DNA of 64,000 bases, taken from positions 78,929-142,928 of the forward strand of contig DLGD01000037.1 in assembly GCA_002482505.1 (NCBI GenBank), read 5' to 3'. The translations under genes were made by a program, and so were the position numbers. A model generated the notes under the pieces. The model did no database searches, had not been told where the DNA came from, and saw only the letters and a program-made list of their open reading frames with translations. Positions within the stretch are counted from its first letter, which is position 1. Every line of letters begins with the position of its first letter. This DNA comes from Christensenella sp. UBA7703 (GTDB lineage: Bacteria; Bacillota; Clostridia; Christensenellales; CAG-138). Positions 25,644-34,078 of this stretch are shown one piece after another.

Positions 25644-27380
25644 TTACTGCGCCGCGCGGGCGGTTGCAATTGCGTCGTTGACCATGGTCTCGAGGTTGGC
25701 CGCGCCGGCAGCTTCATATGCTGCGACGTATTCCGGCCATGCGGTTTCAACATCAAGCTGACCGCCGAGCATCTGGGTCAGATACTGGTTGGTGATGTCC
25801 TGCAGCTTTGTGCGGATATCGGCAGCCTCGGAGGGCAGCACGATGAGACCGTAGTAAGCCGGGAGCTGGACAACTGCCTTGTCGGTGTAGCCGGCGAGAA
25901 CGCCCTTAGCATAGTCGACAAGCGCCTTGTCTTCGTCGGTCGCCCAGCTGTTGCTGTTGTCGATCGGCTTGGAGACAGCGGTCCACCAGTCGTTGTTGGT
26001 GAAGTCGACTTCATATTCCGTGCCGCTGAAGAGGTAGCTGAACCACACGTACTTGCAGCGTCCGTCGCCGTAGCCGTAGGGGGCGGTGGCAGAATTCCAG
26101 AAGTCCACGCCCTGCGCGTCGTTATAGACGTAGTTGTTCGTGTTGTGGAGCAGATCTTGGCCAGCTGCGCTTGCGAGGTATTCCACGAGGTCGAGCACGC
26201 GCTCCGGGTATGCGCAAGAGGTCGGGATGAAGTAATGCGCGCCAACCCAGGTGCCGGTGGTGTAGGTGTGGCCGTTGTTGCCTTCGTTTGTCAGGGCGAC
26301 GCCGAGGGTCAGATCGCTCATCTGAGCGGAGGGATTGGCCGCTGCCCAGCACTCTTTGTAGAAGTCACGGAACTGGCCCGGGTAACCAAAGCCGAAGTTC
26401 ATGGCGCCGATCTTGCCGAGACCGAAATCAGCATATGCATCGTCGAAGTCGCTCTTCACGCCGATGCCGCTGTCGAGACCGCCGGACTTATAGAGCTCGG
26501 CCAGCTGCTTGACAACTTCCTTGGAAGCATCGCTCGTGGTTGCCAGCGTCCATTTTTCGCTGTCGGTGCCGAGGTCGCCGGAGAGGACAAAGCCGTTCCA
26601 AACATCGCCGTTCGGCGCGAGGATCGAGGTGCCCTGCGGGGCTGCGATGGTCTTGTCGATTTCGCTCCAGTTGGTGAGCTTGTCGTTGCGGGGCCACCAG
26701 CCGACATAGCCGCCCTGGCCAGCCGCGGAGGCATAGGTGAGGAACTCATCAACCGTCTGGGGAACCGCGCCGCCGTTGACGGCGTCGAGGATCGCCTGAT
26801 TGTAAACGGAGATGCCGGCATAGGCGGGATCAGCAAACGCCGCGATCGAATAGATGGCGTAGGCTTTGTTCTCATCGCCGGTGTAGAGCTTGTTGTACAT
26901 CTTGTACTCGTCGCTGTTCATGATTTTGCTCAGCGTCGGGTAACGATCCGGGGAAGCGTTCACGATGTCGGAGAGGTTGTAAACGAGGTCTTCGCTCACC
27001 CATTTGGTGATCTTGTCGGTCTCGCCCCAGGTGGGGAAAAGGTCCGGCGCGCCGCCCGTGTAGAGTTCGGTCTGCATACGATCGTCAAAGCCGTCCGTAC
27101 CGGTGTCGTACTCAAGCGTCACGTTGATTGCGCTCTCGATTGCCTTTTTGATGGGGTCTGCGGCCATGCCGTCCACGTCGTCAATGCTATTGCCAAACTG
27201 GGCAAAGCGGACGTTAACGGTTTCGCGATCCGCATTGGTTTCCGCGGCGGGCGCGGTTGCTTCGGCTGCATCGGTTGCGGTTGCATCCGGCGCCGTGGTT
27301 TCTGCTGCGGGGGTAGCTTTGCAGGCCAACGCTGTGAAGGCCAGAACCGCCACCAGAAGCAGTGCCAAGAACTTCTTCAT
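25644..27380 (-). CDS. Extracellular oligosaccharide-binding lipoprotein (LplA-type)
   Basis: Solute-binding protein of 578 residues, the long form associated with LplB/LplC permeases and oligo- or polysaccharide uptake. Signal MKKFLALLLVAVLAFTALAC gives lipidated Cys20, then a Thr/Ala/Glu-rich tether (about 22-46). The body is rich in aromatic sugar-stacking residues (GWWPRNDKLTNWSEID; FTNNDWWTAVSKP). ATG 27380 follows AGGAGGAATTC. It is the last gene of the three-gene importer unit and is preceded by a 207-base spacer with repeats and hairpins. No ATPase gene is nearby, so a shared MsmX-like ATPase elsewhere is likely. Confidence 0.88.
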   Translation of the reverse strand: MKKFLALLLVAVLAFTALACKATPAAETTAPDATATDAAEATAPAAETNADRETVNVRFAQFGNSIDDVDGMAADPIKKAIESAINVTLEYDTGTDGFDDRMQTELYTGGAPDLFPTWGETDKITKWVSEDLVYNLSDIVNASPDRYPTLSKIMNSDEYKMYNKLYTGDENKAYAIYSIAAFADPAYAGISVYNQAILDAVNGGAVPQTVDEFLTYASAAGQGGYVGWWPRNDKLTNWSEIDKTIAAPQGTSILAPNGDVWNGFVLSGDLGTDSEKWTLATTSDASKEVVKQLAELYKSGGLDSGIGVKSDFDDAYADFGLGKIGAMNFGFGYPGQFRDFYKECWAAANPSAQMSDLTLGVALTNEGNNGHTYTTGTWVGAHYFIPTSCAYPERVLDLVEYLASAAGQDLLHNTNNYVYNDAQGVDFWNSATAPYGYGDGRCKYVWFSYLFSGTEYEVDFTNNDWWTAVSKPIDNSNSWATDEDKALVDYAKGVLAGYTDKAVVQLPAYYGLIVLPSEAADIRTKLQDITNQYLTQMLGGQLDVETAWPEYVAAYEAAGAANLETMVNDAIATARAAQ

Positions 27381-27406
27381 TTTGAATTCCTCCTGTTATT
27401 ATCATT

Positions 27407-27523
27407 ATCACCGCATCTTTGCGGTAAAAATGTCTTTGGGTTTGCGGGTGTGTGTTTTAGGGAAACACACACTGCTGTTCTCATGATCACCGCTCCGTTG
27501 CGGCAAAAACGTTCTTTGTTTGC
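27407..27523 (-). repeat. Imperfect direct repeats and a strong hairpin before the binding-protein gene
   Basis: 27407-27445 and 27486-27523 are similar over about 38 bases (both start ATCACCGC and contain TTGCGG, AAAA, TCTTTG and TTTGC), each with a small CCGC/GCGG stem. Between them a perfect 10-bp stem GTGTGTGTTT/AAACACACAC (27448-27457 with 27463-27472) has a 5-base loop. They lie in the transcript between permease and binding-protein genes and could stabilise the distal mRNA. Confidence 0.55.
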
Positions 27524-27587
27524 ACGTATCCCGGCATTTTCGGGAACACGAAGCCAGAGGGCGGCGAAGCCGCCGGTTTCTATTCTC

Positions 27588-28517
27588 TTATTCTTTGATC
27601 GCGCCGAGGGTGATTCCGCTGGTAAAATACGGTTGCAGGAACGGGTATACGATCATGATCGGCAGCATAGCACAGATGATGGTTGCCATGCGAAGCGCCA
27701 TCGGCGGCGGGAGTGTCAGTCCAATCGAAACCGCGCCGTTTCGCACCTGGTTCATCATCGACTGATCGACGAGCATACGCCGCAAAATCCAGACAAACGG
27801 TTGCAGGTTGGTCTTGTTGGAGATGAACATCATGTAGCTGTAGTAATCATTCCAGTTGATGACCGCGATGAACAGCGCAACTGCGGCCAGCATGGAGCGA
27901 GAAATCGGCATGATGACCCGAAAGAAAACCCCGACCTCGGTACAGCCGTCGATCAACGCTGCCTCCTCCAACTCCTTGGGAACCGAATAGGAGAAATAGT
28001 TACGCATGATGACGAAATAGACGATGTTGAGCCCGCTCGGCAATACCATGACCCAGAAGGTGCGCAGGATGCCGAGGCTTTTATAGAGCATGTATTGCGG
28101 AATCAATCCGCCGGTGAAGAAGAGCACGAACACGACGAGCGCGTTGATGAGCTTCATGCCTTTTACATGGCTCTTGCTGCAGGCATATGCCATCGTGGAG
28201 GTGATCAGCATGCTCAGCGAGGTTGCAAGAACGGTCTTTGCAACGGAGATCCACATGCTGTTGGTGAACGCTCTTGTGCTAAAGATCGCCTTGTAGTATT
28301 GCAGGTCGATCCCACCGAGCGGAAGGAGCATCAGCCCGCCTTTGACATATTCCTCATAGGGGGTAATCGAGCTGATGAGCACATACCACATCGGGTAGAC
28401 GCAGAGCACCGCGAAGAGGACGCAGAAGGCGTATACGAAAACGTCGTAGAAGTTGAAACCGACTCTGCCGAGCATTGTTTGGCGGTAACCAGCGTGCTTT
28501 TGAAAATTGCGGCTCAT
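27588..28517 (-). CDS. Carbohydrate ABC transporter permease, LplC/YtcP type
   Basis: Six-helix permease of 309 residues. The EAA loop that contacts the ATPase is EAALIDGCTEVGVFFRVIMPIS (split here as EAALIDGCTE and FFRVIMPIS). The C-terminus YPFLQPYFTSGITLGAIKE is characteristic of the YtcP/LplC subgroup. ATG 28517 has GGAGGCG upstream, 15 bases after the first permease stop. Forms a heterodimer with that permease. Confidence 0.92.
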   Translation of the reverse strand: MSRNFQKHAGYRQTMLGRVGFNFYDVFVYAFCVLFAVLCVYPMWYVLISSITPYEEYVKGGLMLLPLGGIDLQYYKAIFSTRAFTNSMWISVAKTVLATSLSMLITSTMAYACSKSHVKGMKLINALVVFVLFFTGGLIPQYMLYKSLGILRTFWVMVLPSGLNIVYFVIMRNYFSYSVPKELEEAALIDGCTEVGVFFRVIMPISRSMLAAVALFIAVINWNDYYSYMMFISNKTNLQPFVWILRRMLVDQSMMNQVRNGAVSIGLTLPPPMALRMATIICAMLPIMIVYPFLQPYFTSGITLGAIKE

Positions 28518-28532
28518 GATGCGCCTCCTTTC

Positions 28533-29540
28533 TTACAGAATGCCCTGTACGTCGAGTTTGCTGACAAATTTATTGGCGACGAGCACCACGACAAGCCCCA
28601 TTGCATTGAGCAGGAAGTTGGTCGCTGTGGACAGCTCAAAGTTTGTCCCGCTGCCACCGAGGCTGATGCGATAGATATAAGTAGAGAGCACATCGCCTGT
28701 GGAGAGCACGTAGTTGTTGTAGAGGTTGTATACCTGATCGAAGTTGGAGACGAACAGTCCCGCGAGCTGCAGGATCAGCATGATCGCGATGGAGGGCATG
28801 ATGCGCGGAATCGTGATGTGCAGCAGCATGTCCTTGCGGTTCGCGCCGTCGATTGCAGCGCTTTCGTAGAGTGTCGGGCTGATGCCCGCAAGCGCCGCGA
28901 GGTAGACAATCGTAGAGTACCCGGAGGTTTTGATGATGTTCGAGATCACGAGGATGCCGCGGAACAGCTCCGGCCGCTTGAGAAAGTCGATCGGCGTCCC
29001 GCCCAGCTTTGAGATGACTTGGTTGACCACGCCGCCGAGGTCTGCCGAGGAGGGATACTCCAAAAAGACCTGTACCAAACCCGCGAAGATGACCCATGAG
29101 AGGAAGTACGGCAGGTATACCGCGGTCTGTACGACACTCTTTACCTTCTTAAGGCGGATCTCGTTGATCATCAGCGCGAGGAACACGGAGAAGGTGAACC
29201 CGAACGCAAGGTTGTAGACGTTGATGATCAGCGTGTTTTTGAATGCGCGCACGAAGTTCGGGTCCGCAATCATTTCCCGGAAATGATCAAGACCGACCCA
29301 CGGGCTGCCAAGCACGCCGAGACGCGGAGAATAGTCTTTGAACGCGAGCGTGATGCCGTACATCGGTGCGTATTCAAACACCAGCAGAAAACAAAGCCCC
29401 GGCAGAACCAGCATATAAAGAAACCAATATTTCTTTAGGTAGCGGTACATGCGGGTGAAGAATGAAGCGCGTAGAGGCATATCCTTTGCGCTTGCCCGGC
29501 GCTTGCCGTTTGCTCGTGCGGGCGAGCCGTTTCGGTCCAT
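28533..29540 (-). CDS. Carbohydrate ABC transporter permease, LplB type
   Basis: Permease of 335 residues and first gene of the importer unit. Membrane segments start around residue 35 (WFLYMLVLPGLCFLLVFEY). The EAA-like loop reads ESAAIDGANRKDMLLHITIP. The N-terminal 30 residues are basic and cytoplasmic. The region upstream (29541-29583) carries a TATTAGTTA-type site, so the transporter may be repressed by the LacI protein encoded at 40781. Confidence 0.92.
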   Translation of the reverse strand: MDRNGSPARANGKRRASAKDMPLRASFFTRMYRYLKKYWFLYMLVLPGLCFLLVFEYAPMYGITLAFKDYSPRLGVLGSPWVGLDHFREMIADPNFVRAFKNTLIINVYNLAFGFTFSVFLALMINEIRLKKVKSVVQTAVYLPYFLSWVIFAGLVQVFLEYPSSADLGGVVNQVISKLGGTPIDFLKRPELFRGILVISNIIKTSGYSTIVYLAALAGISPTLYESAAIDGANRKDMLLHITIPRIMPSIAIMLILQLAGLFVSNFDQVYNLYNNYVLSTGDVLSTYIYRISLGGSGTNFELSTATNFLLNAMGLVVVLVANKFVSKLDVQGIL

Positions 29541-29565
29541 TCAGAGACCCCCTGTAATTATAGTA

Positions 29566-29583
29566 TATTAGTTAATATTAGTA
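29566..29583. promoter_or_regulatory. Candidate operator before the Lpl-type importer
   Basis: TATTAGTTAATATTAGTA contains two TATTAGT units 10 bases apart. The first ten bases recur exactly, inverted, at 40548-40557 in the PfkB-kinase promoter. It lies 26-43 bases upstream of the importer start codon. Confidence 0.45.
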
Positions 29584-29742
29584 TCGTCGGTTTTGCATGG
29601 ATTGTGCGGCTTGCTTGGCCGAATTCGTAGAAAGATCTGTGTTGCGAAGCGTTGCGGCGCGACACAATGCCGTTTTTCCGCCTCGTTTCTACACGCATCA
29701 TACTAAATAAAATCAACTAAGTCAATATTACTTCGAAAATAG

Positions 29743-29796
29743 TAGTTAACTAATTCATAATTTGTGTTAGAATAATAGCGGTATTAGTTACTAATA
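29743..29796 (+). promoter_or_regulatory. Operator-flanked promoter of the catabolic operon
   Basis: An extended -10, TGTTAGAAT (29765-29773), is flanked by two perfect palindromes: TAGTTAACTA (29743-29752) in the -35 region and the 15-base TATTAGTTACTAATA (29782-29796) at the expected start point. This is a textbook repressor arrangement. The rest of 29541-29895 is an AT-rich divergent control region with no gene. Confidence 0.6.
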
Positions 29797-29895
29797 AAAG
29801 CTAATATTAATTTGCGCAATCAAACGCGGTTGAAACCGCTCACACGAGAAAAAGCGAATTTAACAATCAATTCCTAAGAAAGTGGAACAAACAGC

Positions 29896-31041
29896 ATGAC
29901 AAAAAACATCGGATTTATTGGATACGGCCTTCGCTCCCGCACGATGATGAAGGCGTTTGCCGCAATCGAGGCGGACATTCGCGTGCTTGCCATCACCGAC
30001 CCGCGTGCGGAGCAGATCCGTGCGGAGACAGAAAACGACGCACGCTTTGCGCAGACCGTATTTGTAGAAAGTGCCGATGGGCTGCTCAAGCAAGACGGGC
30101 TGGACGGCGTTTTCGTCGGCACGCGCTGCTCCCTTCATTCGGGTTTTGCCGCAAAGGTGCTTGCCGGTGGCATTCCGCTCTATCTGGAAAAACCCGTCTG
30201 CATCAACGAGGAGCAATATGCCGGCTTGAAAGCCGCTGCCGAAGGGAAGACCGACCGCGCGGTGGTCTCCTTCCCGCTGCGGGTCTCTCCGCTTGTGCGG
30301 GAGATGAAGCGCATTGTCGAGAGCGGGCTTCTCGGCAAGCTGACCATGGTGCAGGCGGTCAACAACGTGCCCTATGGCAGCGTGTATTATCACAGCTGGT
30401 ATCGCGATCCGCAAGAGACGGGAGGTCTGTTTTTGCAAAAATCCACGCATGACGTGGACTATATCTCCTATCTCACGGGTGAAACACCGGTCGATGCCTT
30501 CGCGCGGACGACAAAATTGCATTATAAAGGAAACAAACCAGCGGGGCTCCATTGCCCGGACTGCGCGGAGTACTTCACCTGCCGCGAATCGAGCTATGTG
30601 GTGAAACACATCTTAAAGGAAGAAGTCACAGGGGATGCCTGCTGCTTTGCGGTGGACACGGGCAACGAGGACGGCGCAAGCGCAATCTTCACCCTACCCA
30701 GCGGCGCAATCGTCTCCTACAACCAGAATTTTGTCGTAAAAAAAGGCGCGGCGCGGCGCGGCTGCCGCCTCATCGGCACCGACGCAAGCGTGGAGTTTGA
30801 CTTTTATACGGGCGAGATTCGGGAGGATCGCTATGATCTGCCGCAGACGGTCATGCACACGTTCCAGAGCGGCGCACATTCGCACTTTGGCGGAGACGAA
30901 GCACTCGCGTTGGAGTTTATGGGGCTGATGAACGGCAAAAAGCCGGAGTCCGATCTGCTTGCGGGGCTCAACAGCGCGGCGGTCTGCCTCGCCGCCAAAC
31001 GCAGCAGCGAGAGCGGATTGCTGGAGCCGGTTTGCATTTGA
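29896..31041 (+). CDS. Gfo/Idh/MocA family NAD(P)-dependent dehydrogenase
   Basis: Sugar or cyclitol dehydrogenase of 381 residues. A Rossmann N-terminus IGFIGYGLRS is followed by the signature EKPVCI (YLEKPVCINEEQ) where Lys is catalytic. An inserted CPDCAEYFTC cluster with three cysteines within ten residues (near 218-227) occurs in a subset of the family. First gene of the 29896-38601 operon, behind an operator-flanked promoter. It probably oxidises a hydroxyl of the imported sugar to a keto group or reverses it. Substrate unknown. Confidence 0.87.
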   Translation: MTKNIGFIGYGLRSRTMMKAFAAIEADIRVLAITDPRAEQIRAETENDARFAQTVFVESADGLLKQDGLDGVFVGTRCSLHSGFAAKVLAGGIPLYLEKPVCINEEQYAGLKAAAEGKTDRAVVSFPLRVSPLVREMKRIVESGLLGKLTMVQAVNNVPYGSVYYHSWYRDPQETGGLFLQKSTHDVDYISYLTGETPVDAFARTTKLHYKGNKPAGLHCPDCAEYFTCRESSYVVKHILKEEVTGDACCFAVDTGNEDGASAIFTLPSGAIVSYNQNFVVKKGAARRGCRLIGTDASVEFDFYTGEIREDRYDLPQTVMHTFQSGAHSHFGGDEALALEFMGLMNGKKPESDLLAGLNSAAVCLAAKRSSESGLLEPVCI

Positions 31042-31099
31042 AATGCGGCAAGATTTGGAAAAAGAGAAACCAGGTAAGAGCAGAAACGGGGCAAACGCA

Positions 31100-32617
31100 A
31101 TGATGCAGGCACAACGAACGATCTATCTGCCCGCAACCGAGGGCACAATTCTCACCTTCGACGTGGGAACCAGCGCGCTCAAAGCCGCGCTGTTCACGCC
31201 GGAGCTGGAGCTGGTTGCCCTTGCTTCCGTCGCGTATCAGGCGAGAACCGACCAATCGCTCGTCGAGATGGAACCCGGGGATTACCTCGCCGCGATGAAG
31301 GAATGTGTTGCCGCGCTCGGCATGCCGCGAAAGCTGCTTGCCATCGGCATCACCACGCAAGGCGAGACGCTGATTCCCGTCGGCAAGGCGGGCGAGCCGC
31401 TCCGTCGCGCGATCGTCTGGCTGGATGCGCGCGCCCTACGGCAGGCTGAGGAACTTTCGCACACGCTGGATGCAGACGTGTTTTATCAAACCACGGGGAT
31501 GCCGGAGATCAACGGCGCGCTTCCGCTAGCAAAGGCGATGTGGCTCAGACAAAATGAGCCGGATGTATTGGAATGCACGCACAAGCTCTTACTGCTGGAA
31601 GATTATATTCGCCTGTTTTTGACGGGTGTGAGCGCGACGCATGCAAGCCTCGCCACCAGCACGGGTTGGTTTGATATCCGCACGGGCGACTATTGGCAGG
31701 CAGCGCTGGATGCCGCCGGGCTTTCGCGTGCGCTGCTGCCGGAGGTTTTGCCGTGTGGCGCGCCTGCGGGAACGCTCGGCACGCAAGCCGCGCGCTATCT
31801 CGGGCTTCGCGCGGGGGTGCCTGTTTTCACGGGAGCGATGGATCAAACAGCCGCCGTACTCGCGCTTTGCACGCGGGAAAACGCGGCGGTGGAGACCCTC
31901 GGTACCGCGCATGTGGTCGCGGCGGCGACCAGTAAGCCGGTGTTCGATCTGGTGCGGCGGGTGACGATCTATCGCCACGCGCTGGAGGGGCAGTTTGTAT
32001 GCCTGCCAATCGGCAACACGGGCGGAATGGCGCTGACGTGGTTTTTGCGTGAATTTGGCATGCGCGGGGAGGACTACGCCGCGCTCGACCGACTTGCTCA
32101 GGAGGCGGCGCCCGCCTGCAACGGCGTGACATTTTTGCCGTATCTATGCGGCTGCGTGAATCCTGAACCGATCCATAATGCGCGCGCGGGGTTCTTTGGC
32201 GCGGGGCTAAGCAGCACGCGGGCTGAGTTTGCGCGTGCGCTGCTGGAATCCGTGGGCTATGAACTGCGGCTGTTTTTAGAGCTGCTGCGGGAGCAGGGCT
32301 GTGAGGCTACGACCGTCTGCGCCATCGGCGGCGGGGCAAAGAGCGCGCTCTGGACGCAGATGCGCGCGGACATCACGGGGCGAGAGTTGATCGTGCCCGC
32401 CGTGACGGAGGCAGCCTCTGTCGGAGCCGCGCTGCTTGCCGCCTGGGGTGCGGGGCTTGTGCCGCGCGGGGAATATCCGGCCGCGCTTTCGCGCACACGC
32501 GCGGTCTTGCAGCCCAACCCGGACACGACGGCTGCCTATGCAGGCGGCTATCGGCGATTTACTGTGCTGTTTGAGGCGCTCAAGAGTGTGTATGACAAGG
32601 AGGAATGTTCTGTATGA
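31100..32617 (+). CDS. FGGY family carbohydrate kinase
   Basis: ATP-dependent sugar kinase of about 505 residues. The N-terminal phosphate loop is LTFDVGTSALKAALF; ITTQGETLIPV and WLDARA match the xylulokinase-like subgroup. Later GAMDQTAAVLAL and AIGGGAKSALWTQMRADI are the second-domain ATP motifs. Tandem ATGs at 31100/31103 follow a weak CGGGG site; ATG 31043 is an alternative adding 19 residues. The stop overlaps the next gene start by 4 bases (ATGA). Likely phosphorylates the ketose made by the isomerase-like protein next to it. Confidence 0.87.
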   Translation: MMQAQRTIYLPATEGTILTFDVGTSALKAALFTPELELVALASVAYQARTDQSLVEMEPGDYLAAMKECVAALGMPRKLLAIGITTQGETLIPVGKAGEPLRRAIVWLDARALRQAEELSHTLDADVFYQTTGMPEINGALPLAKAMWLRQNEPDVLECTHKLLLLEDYIRLFLTGVSATHASLATSTGWFDIRTGDYWQAALDAAGLSRALLPEVLPCGAPAGTLGTQAARYLGLRAGVPVFTGAMDQTAAVLALCTRENAAVETLGTAHVVAAATSKPVFDLVRRVTIYRHALEGQFVCLPIGNTGGMALTWFLREFGMRGEDYAALDRLAQEAAPACNGVTFLPYLCGCVNPEPIHNARAGFFGAGLSSTRAEFARALLESVGYELRLFLELLREQGCEATTVCAIGGGAKSALWTQMRADITGRELIVPAVTEAASVGAALLAAWGAGLVPRGEYPAALSRTRAVLQPNPDTTAAYAGGYRRFTVLFEALKSVYDKEECSV

Positions 32618-34026
32618 GTCCGACAAACGATTCGAAACAACCGTTGCCAAAGATCGGCGTGCTTGCGCTGATGCTGGAGGCGTATGAGCCGATCTTTCCG
32701 GGCATCATCGCGCGGCAGACGGACTATGTGCAAAAGGTTTTAGCCGATCTTGCGGGCACGGCGGCGTTTCGCTTTGACAGGCTTGCGCTCAATCGCGCGG
32801 ACATCGAGCGAATGACGGCCGAATACAACCGCGAAGGTTTGGACGGCATCCTGATTTTGCTTTGCAGCTATTCGCAGGGGCAATATCTCGTCCGCGCGAT
32901 GCAGGAAAACCACCTGCCGCTCGCGCTCGCGCTCATCCAGCCGGATGAGACGGTCGGGGACGATTTCGAGGAGCTGGAACTCACGGTCAATCAGGGCATC
33001 CATGGTTCGCAGGACAACGCAAACGCGCTGCTGCGCGCGGGCATTCCCTGCGCCTACTATGCGGGCAGCCGGAAGGACGGCAAGCTTGCCGCGTTTATCG
33101 CGGACTTCGGCGCGGCGGCGCAGACCGTCCGGCGGATGAAGACGATGCGTATCGGCATCATCGGCAAGCTCGCGGGCATGGGAGACGTGGTCACGGACGA
33201 CATGGCGTTTTTCCGCAAGCTGGGGCCTGAGTTCATCTATGATTCAATTGGAAGCGTAACGCGCTTTGTCGAGCAGGTTTCGCAGGACGCGGTTGCCGAG
33301 CGGGTCGCGCTGGAGCGGGAAATCTTCGAGATCGACCCGAACATGCCGCCGGAGCGTCACGCCTACGCGGTGCGGCTCTATCTGGGGCTCAAAGAGTATG
33401 TGGAGAGCAACGGTTACGCGGGCTACACCGCGCACTTTGAGGAGTTCGGCGCGGACGGGCGATATGACCAGTTGCCGCTACTTGCGGCGAGTAACCTGCT
33501 TGCAGAAGGCTATGGCTACGCGGCGGAGGGCGACGCAAGCTGCGCCGCGATGGTCGCCAGCATGCATACGCTCTGCGGAATGGCGAATTTTTCCGAGATG
33601 TACATGATGGACCTGAAGCGAGACGCGATCTTGCTCTGCCACGCGGGCGAGGGAAACTGGAAAACCTGCCGCAAGGATTGCAAACCGTTTTTGATGGATC
33701 GCGTGTTCAACGAAGGAGGACTTAGCAACCCACCGACGCCGATCTTTGCGCCGGACGCGGGACGGGCGAGCCTGATCAGCATCGTGCACCTCGGCGGCGA
33801 GCGCTTCCACCTCGTATGTGCACACGGTACGCTGCCGGAGCAGCCCAAGCTCAAGAAAATCGACATGCCGTATATCTTCTTTCAACCGGATTCCGGCGCG
33901 GCTTTGCTGGCGCAACGCTGGCTGGAGGCGGGAGGCACGCACCATGAGACGGTGGTCTATGGCGACTATCGCGCGCGCATCCGGCTCTTTGCGCAGCTAT
34001 TGAATCTGGAGTATGTCGAGCTGTAA
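32614..34026 (+). CDS. L-fucose/L-arabinose isomerase-like protein
   Basis: Protein of 470 residues resembling the AraA/FucI fold. The N-terminal Rossmann-like part (KIGVLALMLEAYEPIFPGI) is followed by a C-terminal region with candidate Mn ligands, including Glu in GYAAEGDASC and His/Glu in LLCHAGEGNWK. ATG 32614 is chosen because AAGGAGG is 10 bases upstream; ATG 32605 is too close to it. Between kinase and aminotransferase genes, an aldose-ketose isomerisation is likely, but the sugar is unknown. Confidence 0.78.
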   Translation: MSPTNDSKQPLPKIGVLALMLEAYEPIFPGIIARQTDYVQKVLADLAGTAAFRFDRLALNRADIERMTAEYNREGLDGILILLCSYSQGQYLVRAMQENHLPLALALIQPDETVGDDFEELELTVNQGIHGSQDNANALLRAGIPCAYYAGSRKDGKLAAFIADFGAAAQTVRRMKTMRIGIIGKLAGMGDVVTDDMAFFRKLGPEFIYDSIGSVTRFVEQVSQDAVAERVALEREIFEIDPNMPPERHAYAVRLYLGLKEYVESNGYAGYTAHFEEFGADGRYDQLPLLAASNLLAEGYGYAAEGDASCAAMVASMHTLCGMANFSEMYMMDLKRDAILLCHAGEGNWKTCRKDCKPFLMDRVFNEGGLSNPPTPIFAPDAGRASLISIVHLGGERFHLVCAHGTLPEQPKLKKIDMPYIFFQPDSGAALLAQRWLEAGGTHHETVVYGDYRARIRLFAQLLNLEYVEL

Positions 34027-34078
34027 CGAAAACCGCTTGCGCGTTAGCGTGAGTTTGATCATCGGGAGGAAATCAACC

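Noticed and set aside
26145..29012. A 955-codon open frame on the plus strand
   Set aside because: It lies antisense to the binding-protein and permease genes, is rich in Asp/His/Glu/Arg typical of GC-rich shadow frames, and shows no recognisable domain.
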